DNA of 64,000 bases from Bryopsis sp. KO-2023 (Eukaryota > Chlorophyta > Ulvophyceae > Bryopsidales > Bryopsidaceae): contig BSYQ01000006.1 of assembly GCA_030272585.1 (NCBI GenBank), positions 3,931,001 through 3,995,000 of the forward strand, in the 5' to 3' direction. A program made the position numbers and the translations under genes. Of the stretch, positions 1 to 13,922 are shown piece after piece; position 1 is the stretch's first letter; each line of letters starts with the position of its first letter. The notes under the pieces are model-generated. The model did no database searches. It saw only the letters and a list, made by a program, of their open reading frames with translations, and was not told the DNA's origin.

Positions 1-1207
1 TGCCCCCCTCCCCCTTCCCCCCATTAAAGCCAATCCAAACAGCTCGCCACAATTACTCTATTTTCACAGGCAATATTGACCATCACACTGATTCTCCAAC
101 AGTAAAAGACTTTTTTTTTCTCTCCAAACGGTGTGTGCACATTTTTTTTCTTTTTTTTTTTTCCTTTTTTTATGTTTTTATTGTTGCCATTAAGGTTTTA
201 AAAAACCAAACATAAGAGAGACAGAAAACCCCTCCCCCCCCTGTCCTTCTGAAAAATTAAAACAAAGACACACACCAAAGAACCCAATCGTTCGCTGAGA
301 ATATCAAACCTCATGCGTTTTTTTTTTTGTTTTTTTTTTCGAAACATCCCCATTATGTCTCTCTCTCTTTCACTCTCTCTCTGAATTTCTTTTTTTCTTT
401 TTTTTTTTCCTTTTTTTTTAATGTCCCTTCTGTTTTTTTCTGTCTCTTGGCTAGGACTTTTTTCCAGTACAACAACAGACAATTCCCAAAGCAAAATGCT
501 CTACGTAACCAAATGCTCAACTCCAATTCAAATCTAATGAACCACTTTTTCCCACCACCGAGGAGGAGCTGTACATATGCAGCCGAAAAAAAAAAGACTG
601 CATATCTTGGCAAGAAAAATAAGTCGCACGCTCATGATCCCACGTATATATGTATGTATATATAGATAGGTGTTGTTTTTTTCCCCTAAGCCTTTGTTTC
701 AATCTGTAGCATATTTCCCACTCCCATAGATTTTTTTTATGTTTTTTTATATTTTTTTCCCCCTTCCTTGCTCTTTGAATTAAGAAAGAAAAAGCAATCG
801 AAAGGGCAATGAAAAAAAACAAAAAAAAAACACGGAAAGTAGAGAAAAATTTCCACAAATTCAAGAAACATTGGCTTTGATTTCGTCCATCTGCGTGAAT
901 CCGATGCAGACGAAATCGACAATCCCCAAAAATTGAAAGAAAAAAAGAAAAAGAAGCTGAAAAAAAAAAAAAAAGCATCGTCTTTTTGATCAAAAAAAAA
1001 AAAAAAAGAAAAGCGTTGGACCTTTTTTTAAAAAGTAGCAACTCATTCACATTTCCCAAGGGTGTATGTTATCGACCCAGTCCGATATTGATTTTCTCCT
1101 CCTCAATTTTTTTTTTCTTTTTTTTCTTGCCATATCAAACCTCCGGAGTCCGATCGATTTGTTTTTTTTAACGTAACCAATTTTTTTTTTTTTTTTCCAC
1201 ACCTCGA
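1..1207. other. gene-poor poly-T/poly-A flank
   Basis: This stretch lies downstream of the HECT ligase gene on its coding (minus) strand. It is made of long homopolymer T and A runs and CT-rich tracts. The open frames on both strands are low-complexity Lys/Phe/Ser strings without recognisable domains. I see no gene here; part of it is probably the 3' untranslated region and terminator zone of the ligase. Confidence 0.6.
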
Positions 1208-4200
1208 TCAGCTGAGATCGAAGCCGGCACCGGAGTTGATCGCATATCTAAGTTTTTCCAGCATGACCTCTTTGCTGTTGTACGGGGGCAGCTTGAGCAG
1301 ATTCATGCAAGTGGCTGCCGTGGGCAATCGGCCCATGGACTCTCCGTCCAGTACGCTGCCTGCCATCTGGATGCACATTTTCGGCTGCAAATATCTGAAG
1401 CCGAGCAAAGGTGCTCTCGAACAAGCGGTGACAAATCTGCAACAGAAAAGTGTAAAAAGTGTGAAAAAAAATGAAAAATGAAAAGAAAAAAGATAAAAGA
1501 TAAAAGAAAAAGAACAAGAAAAAGAAAAAGAGAAAGAAAAAAAAAGTAAAAAGTGTTTTGTTTCTTTTCAAGTTTTCAAAATACGGACACTCTTTTTCCC
1601 GGAACAGACCTGTTGGGAGCTGTGACAGGGAAAATATAATAGGGAATATTATAGGGAAAACAGATTTTCCCAGTCTTAGAAAGTCATATTTTTTCACAGT
1701 TCTTTTCAGAAAACTGCTCCGAATCGAGCCGCTTCCAGATGGGCTCCATGCACCTCGTACAGCAAAAACGATTTCACCCGCTGATTTTCAAATTGTATAT
1801 GAGGAAAAGTAGGAAATTGACCGACCTCAGGAAGCTCCGCTGCTCCCCTGGTGAAAATGCTGCCATGGATTCCCAGAAGGTTTTGATGACAGGGTGCTCC
1901 TCGTGATAGCCGCTGGCATACTCGACGTTTGCTTGCATGTCAGCCAGATTGAGTCCCTCTTCGGAGCCCGAAATCAAGCTTTGCAGTTCGGCAGCGCTGA
2001 ACATCTTGACCCACTCCGGACGAATAATTGAAAAGAAACCTTGCAGAAAAGCCCTGCAAGGTCATGTGGGGGATACACACACACAGCAGATTAAAAAAAA
2101 TAAATAAAAAAAATAATGGATATAACATATAACATATATGGCCTGAGGATATGTTATGTACCACACTCGATGCTTTCACGGAACAATAATCGAAATGACA
2201 CATGGCTGGTTTGACCTTCGAAAAAAAATCAATCTTAAAAAAAAAAAGACCGCCACAAAAAAAACCCAGAAAGAATGCAACATTTCCAACCACTACGAGT
2301 TCTGACGGCGTATCAAAAACATCCCCATGCAAAATAATAAAAAAAGAAATTACAAAAAAATTAACCGGTGGTTAATTAACCCATGTTGGATGCTGCTCTC
2401 ACCTGGACACTGACCGGACTTGCTTATTCAGCCGGAAATCAGCCACCCGGTGGATGTACTCAATCGCATTATCGTTCGTCACAGGGATGTCCTTTCCCCC
2501 GCTCTTGAGTTCCACTTCGCGGTTATCCCCGTAGACGCTGTCGATCACTGTGAAATTGACGCTGAGATCAGAGACATTGCCGGGGTAATTCCGGAGCAAC
2601 AAAAGACTTCGATACATCTCGGGGTCCAGGGTTGGCAGGTCGTTGATGTCACAGAAGGAGGACCTGAACTTCTTTAGAAAAAATCCGGCCAAAGGGAGCT
2701 CCAGAAGGATTCCCTCGTAGACCGCTTTGCCTGTGTGCGGAAAAAGTGAAAGAAATTCATCAGGAAATCACGAATCGTTGCCAAATTTATTTTTTTTGGG
2801 AAAAAACAAAAAACAAAAAACCACCAGCATGTGGGTGAACACTGAAGGCGTAAAAGCCTATTGTAAATATCAATGCTTTTGGTGTTCTTTTCTTTTTTTT
2901 ATCCTTTTTTTTTTGTGTTCCAACTTTTTGTCTTTTTTTTTTTTTTTTGTGTTCCAACATTTTCTTACAACGAAAAACAAAAACGAGAAAAATACACGTC
3001 AGTGTTTTGCAACATCAGAAATTCAGTTCATTTTCTCCAGGAGTATATCTTCCAAAAAAAAGGGGGGGGGGGAGGACAGGAGAGTATGCATGGGGTTGGG
3101 AAATCATCCAATCATCTCGTACATGTAAATGGATGCTCATTTCAATATCTTTGCTGCAACATACGGTCCGAAAACAATCCACCTCACCAAGCATTCTGCC
3201 CAGAAACGTAAGCACCTCCAATGCATCCGGCTGGAGATGTGGACTGGCAGGATTGGGGTACAACAGATGATCTTCAGTAGCCGTGAACAGCCCGTACTGC
3301 GGATCAAAGCCGATTCTCACCAGCTCCTCCAGAAAGTCTTTGAACAGGCCCCCCCCATCCACCCCCGCCTCCGGTAAACCATGCTCGTCGATGAAACGAA
3401 TTCTGACTCGGCTTTTGAGTTCGTCCCCCATTTCGTTCAATTGGTTGAAACCGTCGTAGAGGAGCTGGCTCCGGCGAATGGTCACGAATCTGTGGCCTTC
3501 GTTCATTATGGCGGTGGCTACGGATGCTCGACTCTTCGAACGGTCATGCTCCACTTGAGCGGTGAAAACCTTTGCACGATCCTGTCGCATCGTCAAACCC
3601 AATGTGAATTTCATGCTTTGGTGTTCGATCGATTTCCCTTTTACAAGCCCCGAAAAAGACGGCGTGAAATTCCATGAGAGAGAGGGGAGGCCCCGTTTCT
3701 CGGTGGAGCCTCTGGTGGTGCTGTTGACCAAGCAGGTGTGTCAGTTTCTTTTTCTTGAGACGAAAACCACAGTGGTGTGATCTTGCTGGGGAAAGTATCT
3801 TAAAAAAAACAAAAGCAATTGTTCTCTTACCTGGAAAGGTATCACGCAGGGGGCATGACTAAGAATTCGGAACGCCCTGGAGTTTTCCTCGGGCTCAGGA
3901 TCTCCGCTGTCGTCCAATGCTGTAGTGACTGACGTTGCTTCTGGGACGAACTTGAACAAGGCAGCGTCCGAGATGTGGAAAGCGTAGGAGGGTGCGAATT
4001 TCCATCGAACGTTCATGTCGTACAGCTGGCACAGAAGCTTCCCGGCAGCAGCCTCGAATTCGCGATACAAGACTTGCTCGCTCCGGTTGACTGGAGCGGA
4101 TTCGTTGGCCACCCAAATGACCTGCATGCAAAAGATCCTGGCACAAATCAACGAATGTGGTTGATGACAAAATAAGACTACCATTCTCGTTTCGTTTTTT

Positions 4201-7200
4201 TGTTTCATTTTTTTTTTGTTCCATTTTCGTCGCTTTTTTTTGGGGGGGGGGGGGGGGAGGCAGCCACATTACTGATACTGACACTGGGCCTTCTCTGATT
4301 TCAACCATTGTTTGATATTCTTTTGTTATTTCTTCGACGAGCTGCTTGCCTTGCACCTTTCAGTTTTCGCCACAAATCCACATGTTGCATTTTATCACAT
4401 CTACATTTCCTCATCGATTCAGTCTTTTTTTTTTATTTTCGTCCCAAAGCGATATGCCTACCTGCCAGAGACATTGCTTCAGCAAAGAAATCAATCCAGC
4501 GTTTGCCGACGCCGGATCGTACAGCTCTTTCAAAGGCAACGGCTCCTGTTTTCCACAGACTTCCTCGGAGCCGGCGGTGACCAGAAAACAGCTATACACT
4601 TGACACAGCATGATCAACACTCTGAGCGTTTTCTCCATTCCTTGGGGCTCTTGCCGAACCCCATCACCGGACGGCCTCAGCAGACTATACCACACCCTCT
4701 GAATGAACTCCCCAGAAACCGCCAGCGATAACAGCAGCCTCTGTCTCTGAACTTGGCTGTGAGTTTTCAGCACCAATTGTAGCAGCCCACACAATGCGGC
4801 AGCTCCTCTCAACACTCCAGGATCCACAACCTCGACGCAAGGTCTGACATGGGGTAGAATGCCTTTCACGAGCCCTGCCAGCAGATCTTGACCAAGATTT
4901 CCGAAAAGCCCGTCGACTGCTGACACCAGCTCCGGAGCCACACCGGTGGCATCCCATTCGGAGGTGGAGGATTCGTTGTAGTAACTCGGCCCCACCGCAT
5001 CCTCGTCGCTGTCGTCGATTATATCCATGCTGAACAATCGACCGAGGGGCAGTCTGACCAGCAGACCGAACATCACGCTGGGCAAACGATGACAGAAACC
5101 TTGCTCCTCGTTTTCCCCCCGGAACGCCACGGCCCCCTCCCCCAATTGAACGACATTTCCCAATATCGAGAGAGCCGTCTCGATCATTGTTTCCTCCTCC
5201 TGCTGTAGGGCATGCAAGATTTCCGGTTCGAGGCTTTCTGTGTGTGTGAACGCTAAGCTGCACATCCGACCTCCGAACCTCTTGAAACTGGGACACCGCT
5301 GCCACAAACACCCCACAGACAGCAGCCGCAACGGACCATCCACATCCTCGATTTCGACCCCATTGCTCCTCTGCTCGATTCGCCAATACAATACCAACAA
5401 TCTCGACGCTAGGAATTCGGCCGCCGGCGTCCCTGAATCCCTTCTTTTCATTGGACATGCTGCTTTAACTAGGCGTGCTAAGATGCGAAACATTCCCAGC
5501 TTGACTAAGTTTTGAGTTAGGGCGGCAGTGAGTCGTTGGGCTTTTTCTTGCCCTAGAACACCTGACCATGTGTCGGTGTTCGATAGATCCAATAGAAATT
5601 TGAGGAGCACTCCGGCTTGCGATCCGTTCGCTGGATTATAAGGAGATGCCAAATCTTGAAGGTACATCGACCTACATGATATTAGAAAAAAATCAACACC
5701 ACGATTAAACACATGACCATCAGTGGGTATGGCTGTTCATATCAGCCGTTGCTAAGATTGATACAAACTATATAAACATCGAAAATAGCAGCTATGAATT
5801 CGGTGACCGGGAGAGGAGCACTGTCCCCTAAAAAGGGTTTTTTCCCTAAGGTATGTGGTGTTGTATGTCAGTCCTGATTTGTGAAAGGATGTTGTGGGGA
5901 ATGTTGGAAGATGACTAATATTTGCTGCCTACCTTCGATTTTCCAAAGCTTTCAAGCAGCTCCACATCAATCGTATGGTCCTGTTGAAGCAAAATCTATA
6001 TTCTTCTGGGCTCCCGCCAGCATCCCTGCAGAAGGCCACCTGACCTGCCAAAAAAATTGAACATTTCTTTTGTGCAAATACGTTCCGATTCGAACAACTT
6101 GTTGTGCGTTCTTCGGGGTGGCAGGAACCACAATCTTTAAGATTCTCCAACCCCTGTTTTTGTTTTTTTTTAAAAGGAAATTCCTCCACAGAAATGCCGC
6201 AAATGCTCATTCCTGTGTCGACTGCAGTTAGTTCAACCCCGCACAAATGCATTACTTTTTCGCTATTTTGTTTGTTTGTTTTTGGGAGGGGGCAGAAACA
6301 CCAAAACCACCACTTCATTAATTTTTTTATCATTATTATTTTTCAGTTTTCAGTTTTTGCCCCCTTTTGACATGATGCATCGGAACAAACAAACAAACAA
6401 AACAAGTAGTTTTATTAAATTATTCTTGTTAATTTTTTTTCCGTTTTCGATTTTTATACCTGCCTCATGCGTTGTAAGAATGGCATTACAAACTGCGCAC
6501 AGTCTAGCTATATCCTCCGTGTTCCTCACATCAATAATAACAAGCAATTCCGGAATGCATGTCGAAGTTAAAGACAAGGCTGACCTAGACACACATCAAA
6601 CTAAAACAACAAAATATAAACAAACCACCGCATTTGAGGAAAACGAAGTGAGCAGAAATTCATTTGGGACACAAAAAAAATTGACAACAGTTATCATACC
6701 ACTATTTTTGCATATTATTATTTACTTATCTCTATTATACAGATGTATTTATTTACATTTATTTTATTTACTTATTTACTTTTTTTTTTGGGGGGGGGGG
6801 GGAAATACGTTTTGGAAAGTTGCCCCCATGTGAGACTTTTCATTCTTGGTTTTTGAAGGGACGTCGACAAAGGCAAACATAAAGAAAAACAGAGTATCTA
6901 TCTCTCTCTATATATATATTTATATTATTTTTTTTTCATAAGAAAAAAGAGGTAGGAGATTTGACAGTACCCGTCGATGTTCTCCCCCATTGATCCATGA
7001 GAACTAATCCATTGCGATCGTACTCTTTTCTTGAACGAAGTCCTTGCAACATGAGCCCTCCAAGTAGCCTAACAACGATTGCATCCAGAATTTTTTAAAA
7101 AACAGAAACCACCTCAACAAAATTCTCGACCATGTCCACAATTTAATTAAAAAAAAAAAAAGCAAATACCCAGCATAATACACATATTTTCAAGTCTGGA

Positions 7201-7561
7201 TCAGAAGCATTCCTTTTACTGTCGAACAGTTTAACAGTGGAACCTAAAACTTGAAAAAAAAGTTTCGAGCCGTGTGTGCAAGGGTGGGAGTTATTGGGAC
7301 CGCTATCGGTCACGTGACCATTGTTTTCCCGCGTCACAAGGAACGCATACGTAACAGCTTCATAAAAAAACGACGTCCTGCCCCCCCCCCCCCCCAACTT
7401 ACTTGGATGCGAGTGGCGCTTTCGCACTCCAGCTTTTGCCTCTTACGCTTCTCCCTTTCTCTGCGCGTTCGTTGCAAAACCTGTTCGCGATTCTCCTCCC
7501 GACTGCGCCCACGCAGGTCCACTTTCTTGCGAGACACGAACTCCCCTTTGAAATTATACAT
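1208..7561 (-). CDS. UBE3C: HECT-type E3 ubiquitin ligase, UBE3C/Hul5 family (10 exons)
   Basis: This is a HECT E3 ligase that takes ubiquitin from an E2 onto its own cysteine and passes it to substrates; the UBE3C/Hul5 group extends chains on proteasome-bound proteins. Exons on the minus strand: 7561-7403, 7068-6971, 6584-6460, 6044-5933, 5671-4462, 4121-3831, 3581-3188, 2730-2403, 2053-1826, 1436-1208. All junctions are GT-AG and phases close exactly, giving 1057 aa (human UBE3C has 1083). The start [18 protein letters not shown] matches the family N-terminus. A basic helix and an IQ-like motif ([12 protein letters not shown]) follow, split by intron 1. The HECT domain begins near residue 700 ([15 protein letters not shown]), includes YPNPAS and LAGFFLKKF, and ends with the catalytic-cysteine motif [11 protein letters not shown]. 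Cys is near residue 1025, 33 residues from the C-terminus, the usual spacing. The start is shared head-to-head with the chorismate mutase gene. Confidence 0.93.
4234..4257. repeat. poly-T/poly-G tract in ligase intron
   Basis: Eight T followed by sixteen G lie within an intron of the HECT ligase gene. On the coding strand this is a C-run followed by A. The same arrangement recurs in several introns of this window. Confidence 0.8.
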
Positions 7562-8362
7562 CGATTCGGACGCAGACGAACGGTCGGAACGAAGGATTGA
7601 GGCAAGTACTACACCGAGCAAATGTTGTTTTTTTCTTTTCCCTCTCTTCTCTTGTCAGACGCACACGCACGTTGTTTTTCTTTTCTTTTGGAGTTTTTTT
7701 TTTTTTTCCTCGACTCCTCCCCTCACTCTCTCAAGGAAACGTCAATAGACGAAGGAAAAAAAAAAGAAAAAAGAAAAAATCCTCTGATGCCGATGGATGA
7801 CGACGACTTGAGGGCGCCACGTCCCGCGTTTCACGAGATGCTCCTCACCCCCCTCTATAAGAAGTGATCGCCGCGGAAAAGCGAGCGTCCAGAACTGGAC
7901 CAGAATCAAGAATGGTGCAGTTTTCCCTTGACGCGAAAAAAAAAGGGGAGGAGAAACGAAACGATACGGTTTTTTCTATTTTTTTTTTTCGGTCGTCAAA
8001 TAAAGGGACGTTTTTTTTTCTCTTGTCACTTTGTCGGGTTCGAAAATCCCTTAATCCCGTCGAGCGAAAACCGCCGAAATGCTGCGTGTGCAGGACATCC
8101 CCCTTCCCCCCAAAAGGAAATCTTTTTTTCATTCAACGCTGGCGATACGATCTTGGAAAACCGATTCGAAGCATTCTCCGTTCCACTCCATTTCCCATAC
8201 GTCATATGACGTCTTTTTATCCTTTTCCCCTCCAGCAAATCGAACAAAAAGAAAGAGAAAAAGCCCCGGAAAAAAAACGTTGCTTCATTTTACCCGCCCC
8301 CAAGCGTTTCTGTGTGAAATCGTTTTCTTGCCGATTCTTTTCTGGTGGTGCGCTCACCGTAA
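7562..8362. promoter_or_regulatory. shared divergent promoter region of UBE3C and chorismate mutase genes
   Basis: This 0.8-kb spacer lies between two divergent start codons. It holds a TATA-like CTATAAG near 7854 facing the plus strand and a perfect palindrome, ACGTCATATGACGT, near 8199-8212. The palindrome resembles bZIP/ATF-type sites. Promoter function is inferred from position and motif only. Confidence 0.45.
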
Positions 8363-11300
8363 ATGGGAGGTCGCGGCGTCCACGTCCTTCAGACGACCTC
8401 TGTACTGCATTCGCCTGGGGCCGTAGGGACGCGACCTTCGAATTTTCGTCATATAAGCCGGAGTTGGACGCCGCATTCGCCCAGCGTCAGGCGTACCAGC
8501 ATCTCTGCGGTGCGTTATTTTTTCGAAGCTCTCCGCCGTCGGTGCCTTGAAAAAAACACTACAGCAGCACTTTCGTGAATCGGACGTTTTGCTTTCGTTG
8601 TCCACGTAAGACGAGTGAAAACAGGCGAAATGGAGCTTTTCACACCAACCTGAAACAATTACCACCCTAAACAAGGAGGAAAACTCTCTGAAACTTGCAC
8701 AAGACTACACCTTGCCCTTTTTGGAAGGTTTTTGTACCACCTTTATTTCCTGAGGTGATTTATATCTTCTTTTTTTTTTTTTTCCTATCTTTTTTTCAAG
8801 TTGCCCGAAACTCTCCTATCAGGTACTCCCCTTGTCCATCCCCCCCTCCTCCTCCTCCTCCTCCTCCTCCTCCTCCTTCTCGGATTTTTTTTAGAAAAGA
8901 TGTATGCGTGGTTTATATTTCAATTCAATTCTACCATTGAATTCTTGTGTATATCTTCAAGGAAGCAATTTTTCTCCAATAAATCTCATTACGAATATTG
9001 GTGCCTCTCACGATTACTTTACCATTTATCGTTTGAATCAGGAAAACAATTATTTTTTTTTGTACTAGTTTAATTGAGGCACTGACAACCGTTCAACAAA
9101 CAATCCTCAACAACCAACATCACCATTACAAAAATCCTCGCCAGATTGCCGTCGTTTCGCTGCTTCATTTTTTGAGCCCCAGTCAGTCACCGCTACGACA
9201 ATTCTGAATGCCTCTTCTGAATCTTTTTTTTTTTGTCTGGCAATCCTGTTTTTTCCAGGGAGCTTCGGCACAGCCCTTGGAGGCGGAACTGTCTGGAATG
9301 CCTGCTCAATGGGATACCAGCACGTCTTTCAGTTTGGACAATGTTCGATCGTCGCTCATACGGCAAGAAGACACCACGCTGTTCAACCTGATCGAGAGGG
9401 CCCAGTTTGCAAGAAACTCGGCCGTATACACCGCAGAGGCGATCCCAGTTCCAGGTGACCTACTAATTGTGCTGGCAGCTTCCCTCTAGATTCCTCTCTC
9501 ACTCCCATTTTGGAAAACAGCCCCTTAAAAAAAAATGTGATATTGTAACTCTCGAAGTATTGACCTTAAAGAGATTTCGTTTTGAGAATAAGATTTTTTG
9601 GAAAAAAGTATTTTTTGACTTTTTCGAAATAATGTTATTGTTCAGTATATTTTTCGACTGTAGAACCATTCACGAAAAATACAAAAGGAATTTACACGTT
9701 GGTAAGAACTGTTATCTTTTCTTTGTCTGTATATGTATATAGAATTGCATGGAATTTTTTGTGTTATGATTGTGTCGGTCCAGTTTTTTTGTGTGTGTTA
9801 TATGTTGTGGTGATTTTTACGAATTGCTGTCACCATCCCAGTCAGGGTTTTCAGCGGACGGTTCTCGACTGTCGCTTTTGGAGTATGTCCTGAGGGGCAC
9901 CGAGCAATTGCACGGAAAAATCCGAAGATTCACCAGTTGTGACGAGCACGCTTTTTACCCCAGTAAGACAGTGGATTGTCATGATTCGTTTTTTGTTTCT
10001 CTTAAAGATAAAAAAAACAAAAAAACTTTTGGTTAAAACAAATTTTGATTCAATTTCCTTCCCTTTTCCTTCCCATTTTTTTTGCTTTTTTTTGGGGGGG
10101 GGAGGGGGGGGTTGAGGTGTCATACCCCGTTTTTCGTGTGGGTGAAAACAGCCCGAGGATCAAAAATTGTGAAAACTCACCGACGAAAAAAAATAGATAA
10201 AAAATCAAAGTGGGAAGGTAAAAGAAACCAACAGAAAATCAAAATGAAAGGTAAAAAAGGAGAAGGATTTTGACGGGTGGTGTGCATGCTTGGTGCTTGC
10301 AGATGAATTGCCACCCCTCGTTCTGCCGCCTATTAAATACCCAGATGTTTTGCCCCCGAGCGCACACAAAGTGAACGTCAACGATAAAATTATGAATCTG
10401 TACAAGAACGTTATCCTTCCAGGTATTGCTCACCGACACATATCATATATGTAATTAAATAATTAATATATAATTTACGCTGTTCAATCGTAACGAGCGT
10501 CAAGGTCTCTGTTCATTTTTCGTGTGTTGGAAAGGAAAAAAAAAGCAAAAATTAGAAAACTAAATAAACTAAATAGATATTAGAGGAGCAGCTGCTCGTA
10601 ATATTGATTATTGGGATGATTTTGGTGTTTGGTGTACTTTCTAATCATTTAAATACATCCGTAAATAGCAGGCATACCAGCTGTTTTATTGCGGATTTTT
10701 CGGCTTTTTGTTTTCCAAACTGTTGCTGTTTTGTCTGAATTTCTTTTCCGTTTTTTTTTTTTTTTGCTTGCGGAATTGCTGTTTCTAGGGATCACTGTTG
10801 ACGGAGATGATGGCAATTACGGTTCTGCATCCATGTACGATGTATTCTGTTTGCAAGCTCTTTCTCGGCGAATTCATTTCGGGAAATTTGTTGCGGAAGC
10901 CAAATTCAGGTGCGAAACCTATCCAAGCGATTTTGTTGCCAAAGAAATCAATCAAACTGTCTTTCTTTTGTTTCGTATTAAAAAAAGAAGCAAGATTATC
11001 AAGGGGGGGGGGGGGAAATGAACTCCTCGCTGTTTTGTTTGGGCTTTTTCAATCGAGGGTGACTTTTTTGTTTTATCGTTGTTGAAATGCAGGGCAGATC
11101 CGGAGCTTTATACTGCTTTGATTAAGAAAGAGGATGCTGATGGTATCATGAAGCTGCTGACTAATCGGGCGGTCGAAGAAAAGGTAATCGAGAGAGTGCG
11201 TTTGAAGGCAGTCACGTACGGACAAGACCCCGAAGCAGCTGCCAACGGTAAGTAGAGATTTTCAAAAAAGAGGGGAAAAAATTCAGCAGTCGGTTGCTCA

Positions 11301-11700
11301 CCGTTGCCTTTCTTTTTCTTTTTTCTGAAATTCAGGAAAAGGTTGCTGAGACGGGTCTTCATAATTTTTCATTTGGTCATACCTATCCAGTTTCCTGGCA
11401 GATTTTTTCCTTATCTTGGAAAAGTTCATTCAACAAAACGAAGCACTGGAGGTTTTTGACATGTGCATACGAGTTTGTGTGCTTTTTCCCATGGAAATGA
11501 GCGATATATGAATCCATTTACATTGGTTCAGTGAGTGGAGAGGCTTTTTTTTTGGATTGGGGTTGCTAGGTGAATGCACTTACAAAGTGGAGCCCAGTGT
11601 TGTCGCCGATCTGTTCGATCAATGGATAATGCCTCTGACAAAGGAGGTTCAAGTGGAATGCCTGTTGAGACGTTTCGAAGACTCAAACGGCGATCCATAA
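8363..11700 (+). CDS. ARO7: chorismate mutase, AroQ fold, eukaryotic type, with N-terminal leader (7 exons)
   Basis: The enzyme converts chorismate to prephenate, the committed step to Phe and Tyr. Exons: 8363-8509, 9259-9454, 9846-9962, 10303-10422, 10789-10909, 11093-11247, 11570-11700. GT-AG phases close to give 328 aa. Family signatures run in order: [20 protein letters not shown] (exon 2), [20 protein letters not shown] and DEHAFYP (exon 3), [11 protein letters not shown] (exon 4), [20 protein letters not shown] and GKFVAEAKF (exon 5), AVTYGQDP (exon 6), [17 protein letters not shown] (exon 7). The yeast enzyme has 256 aa; plastid plant forms have about 330. Exon 1 (49 aa) is rich in Ser, Arg and Thr and has no acidic residues, so it looks like an organelle leader (plastid or mitochondrial). 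Exon 1 is the least certain part: it was chosen because it is in phase and ends at GTGCGT. The other six exons are very secure. Confidence 0.9.
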
Positions 11701-13883
11701 TTCTGTTGTTTTGTTTTGTCGAGATCTCTCCCAAAAAAAAAAAAGGAAAAAAAGAAAAGCCACAAAAAAATTCCACCGAGATATGAAAAAATGCGAACGC
11801 ATACATTCATTCAGTTGAGAGGAGCGGTTTTGAGGTGTGGGTTCATTGCTTGTGTTTGTTTTTTTTTTGGGAAATTGAGAAGGGGATAGAGGCGGAATGA
11901 CCACAAGCTTCTTTCGATGCAAAATATGATTTCAAGCGGGGGAAAAAACAAAAGGAAAAAAAAAAGAAAATCCCTTTCGTTGGATTTCGTCTCATATGGA
12001 AGAACCGGGCACGGTTTGTGAGTGCTTTTCAGGCTGACAGACAATAAGAGAGCTGTTTTTGACCAGGAGGTCCATTATTTTTCCATCCATATTTTTAAGC
12101 TGGTACTAAGATTTGAAAAGAATCGGAGGAACGCATTGAAGACAACAAATGGGTTTCTTGTTTGAAGCAGCTGTGTAAGGGAATTCCTTTTGTTATTTGT
12201 TTATATGTTTCCTGACACTTGGCTTACCAACGGTTATGAATTCCTGAGCCAAAATAGGTTCCAAAGAAAAGGATGGAGACAGGAAGGTCGAAATGACCCT
12301 AAGGTCGAAATGACCCTGTCTGCCCCAATTCAGATTTAAGACATTTTCCAAACTAATGTCTCTCCACTTGAGAAGAACTGTTCAGGTTCCTGAGTGAAAG
12401 AAGAAGCCGAAGCCGGCTGTTTATCAATTCTCTTGAGAAGAATTGGTGTGTCAGGCTGGAAAAACTCACTCTTTGGCTATTCGGCTGGCAGTATGGCATT
12501 ATCAACACTGATCATAAACAGGGAATTCACATTGGAATCCTCATTAAGTGTCACTGTCTCTTTACAGGGGGGCGATTGCTTGCATGGGGTGCAAACAAAG
12601 CTATGGAGAAACTGATCTTCATCCAGGGAAAATCAAACCACCTTAAGAGATGATGCTCAGTTCAAAAGAATTTTGTGTATATTTTCTGAGTCTACGATTC
12701 CTCTTTCCACAAACAGAACAAGGCTAGTTTTCATCTTGAAAAAGAAAAGAAAAAGAGAAAAAGGAAAGTATCACTGCTGAGGTTGATGAAAGTTTCTTCC
12801 AACCTGATTCATCCAATGAAAATTAAACAAAAAGAAAAAGAAACAATTCGAAAAAACCCACCCCCGATCGATCCGAAACTACACCAATTGAATCCCCAAT
12901 TAACAAAACTTCATCTCCTCCATATCTATTACCCAAAAGCAACCCACCACATTTAAAACCCATTTTTTCTTTTTCCCCCCAATCTGCCAAAAACATCACT
13001 AAATTGTAACCAGCAAAAAACTGCATAACGAATCTTCAATCAGAAAAGGTACATTTTTGTATTTTCGCCAACCTTTTTTCTTTTTCTTTTACAGTCACAG
13101 CTTTCCGGCATAAAATTCCTTTTTACTCATGTTCTGTTTTGAATCAAGTGTATCCTTTCTTCTTTTTTTCATCACCTTTTCTTTTTTTTTTTGGTCTAAT
13201 AATGTTTTTTTGCCCTCTTTTTTCAACAAATGCTGTCAACAGGAAATTTTTCCATCGCCCATCACAGGAAACAACATACAATACATATAAGAATGGACAA
13301 AAAAACACCCATAAATATGCATAATAGAAACAACATAATAAAAAAAAAAAGAATGCACGAAAGTCAGCCAGCCATTTTCCCAAAATTAGCTTTTTTTGCA
13401 GGGATCCGACACCCCCACCACAAATAGCTCTAACTAAATGTTCCAACAACAAAAAGAAAATCCTCTAAAAAAACACGGGGAGTTTTCCCCGCTTCCTTCA
13501 AATCCTTCAACGAAAATCAATCCTCAACCATCAACCGTCGGACTTCCATTTCGCCCAGTCAAGCATCTCCGTAGCGACTTCATGGAATCACACAACAGCA
13601 AATGTCAGCAGACATGATACCTTTTCTTTCTTTTCTTTTCCTTTCCCTTTTTTTTTGGGGGGGGGGGGGGGAAGAAAGAAAGAAAGAAAGGGGCTTTATT
13701 TGCTCTCCCTTCCAAATCAATTTAAGCTATAAATCTGCAACCTACAAATTTTCAATTTTTCTTTCCAACATTTTTTTTTATTTTCCGCATGAGATCGACT
13801 GGGTGCTTTCTGTTCATCAGCCATCAATGGTTCCATTTCTGCCACAGCCAGCCAGCTGTTTTTTTTTGTTTTTTGTTTTTTGT

Positions 13884-13914
<31 letters not shown>

Positions 13915-13922
13915 TGGAATAC
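11701..13922. other. intergenic, may hide 3' exons of the TAZ protein gene
   Basis: No ORF with a recognisable domain lies here. The sequence is AT-rich with homopolymers and a direct repeat of GGTCGAAATGACCCT near 12285-12318. The TAZ gene on the minus strand must end somewhere in this interval. Two short candidates near 13800-13860 and 13540-13600 would each add about 12-20 residues before a stop, but I cannot choose between them. Confidence 0.4.
13889..13914. repeat. poly-T/poly-G tract at start of TAZ-gene intron
   Basis: Eleven T followed by fifteen G lie only a few bases from the exon-3 splice donor of the TAZ gene. The intron therefore opens with a C-run and then A-rich sequence on the coding strand. 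A similar T9G15 tract sits at 13648-13671. Confidence 0.8.

Noticed and set aside
198..1171. Several overlapping open frames near the left edge
   Set aside because: They consist of Lys, Phe and Ser strings from homopolymer DNA and have no domain.
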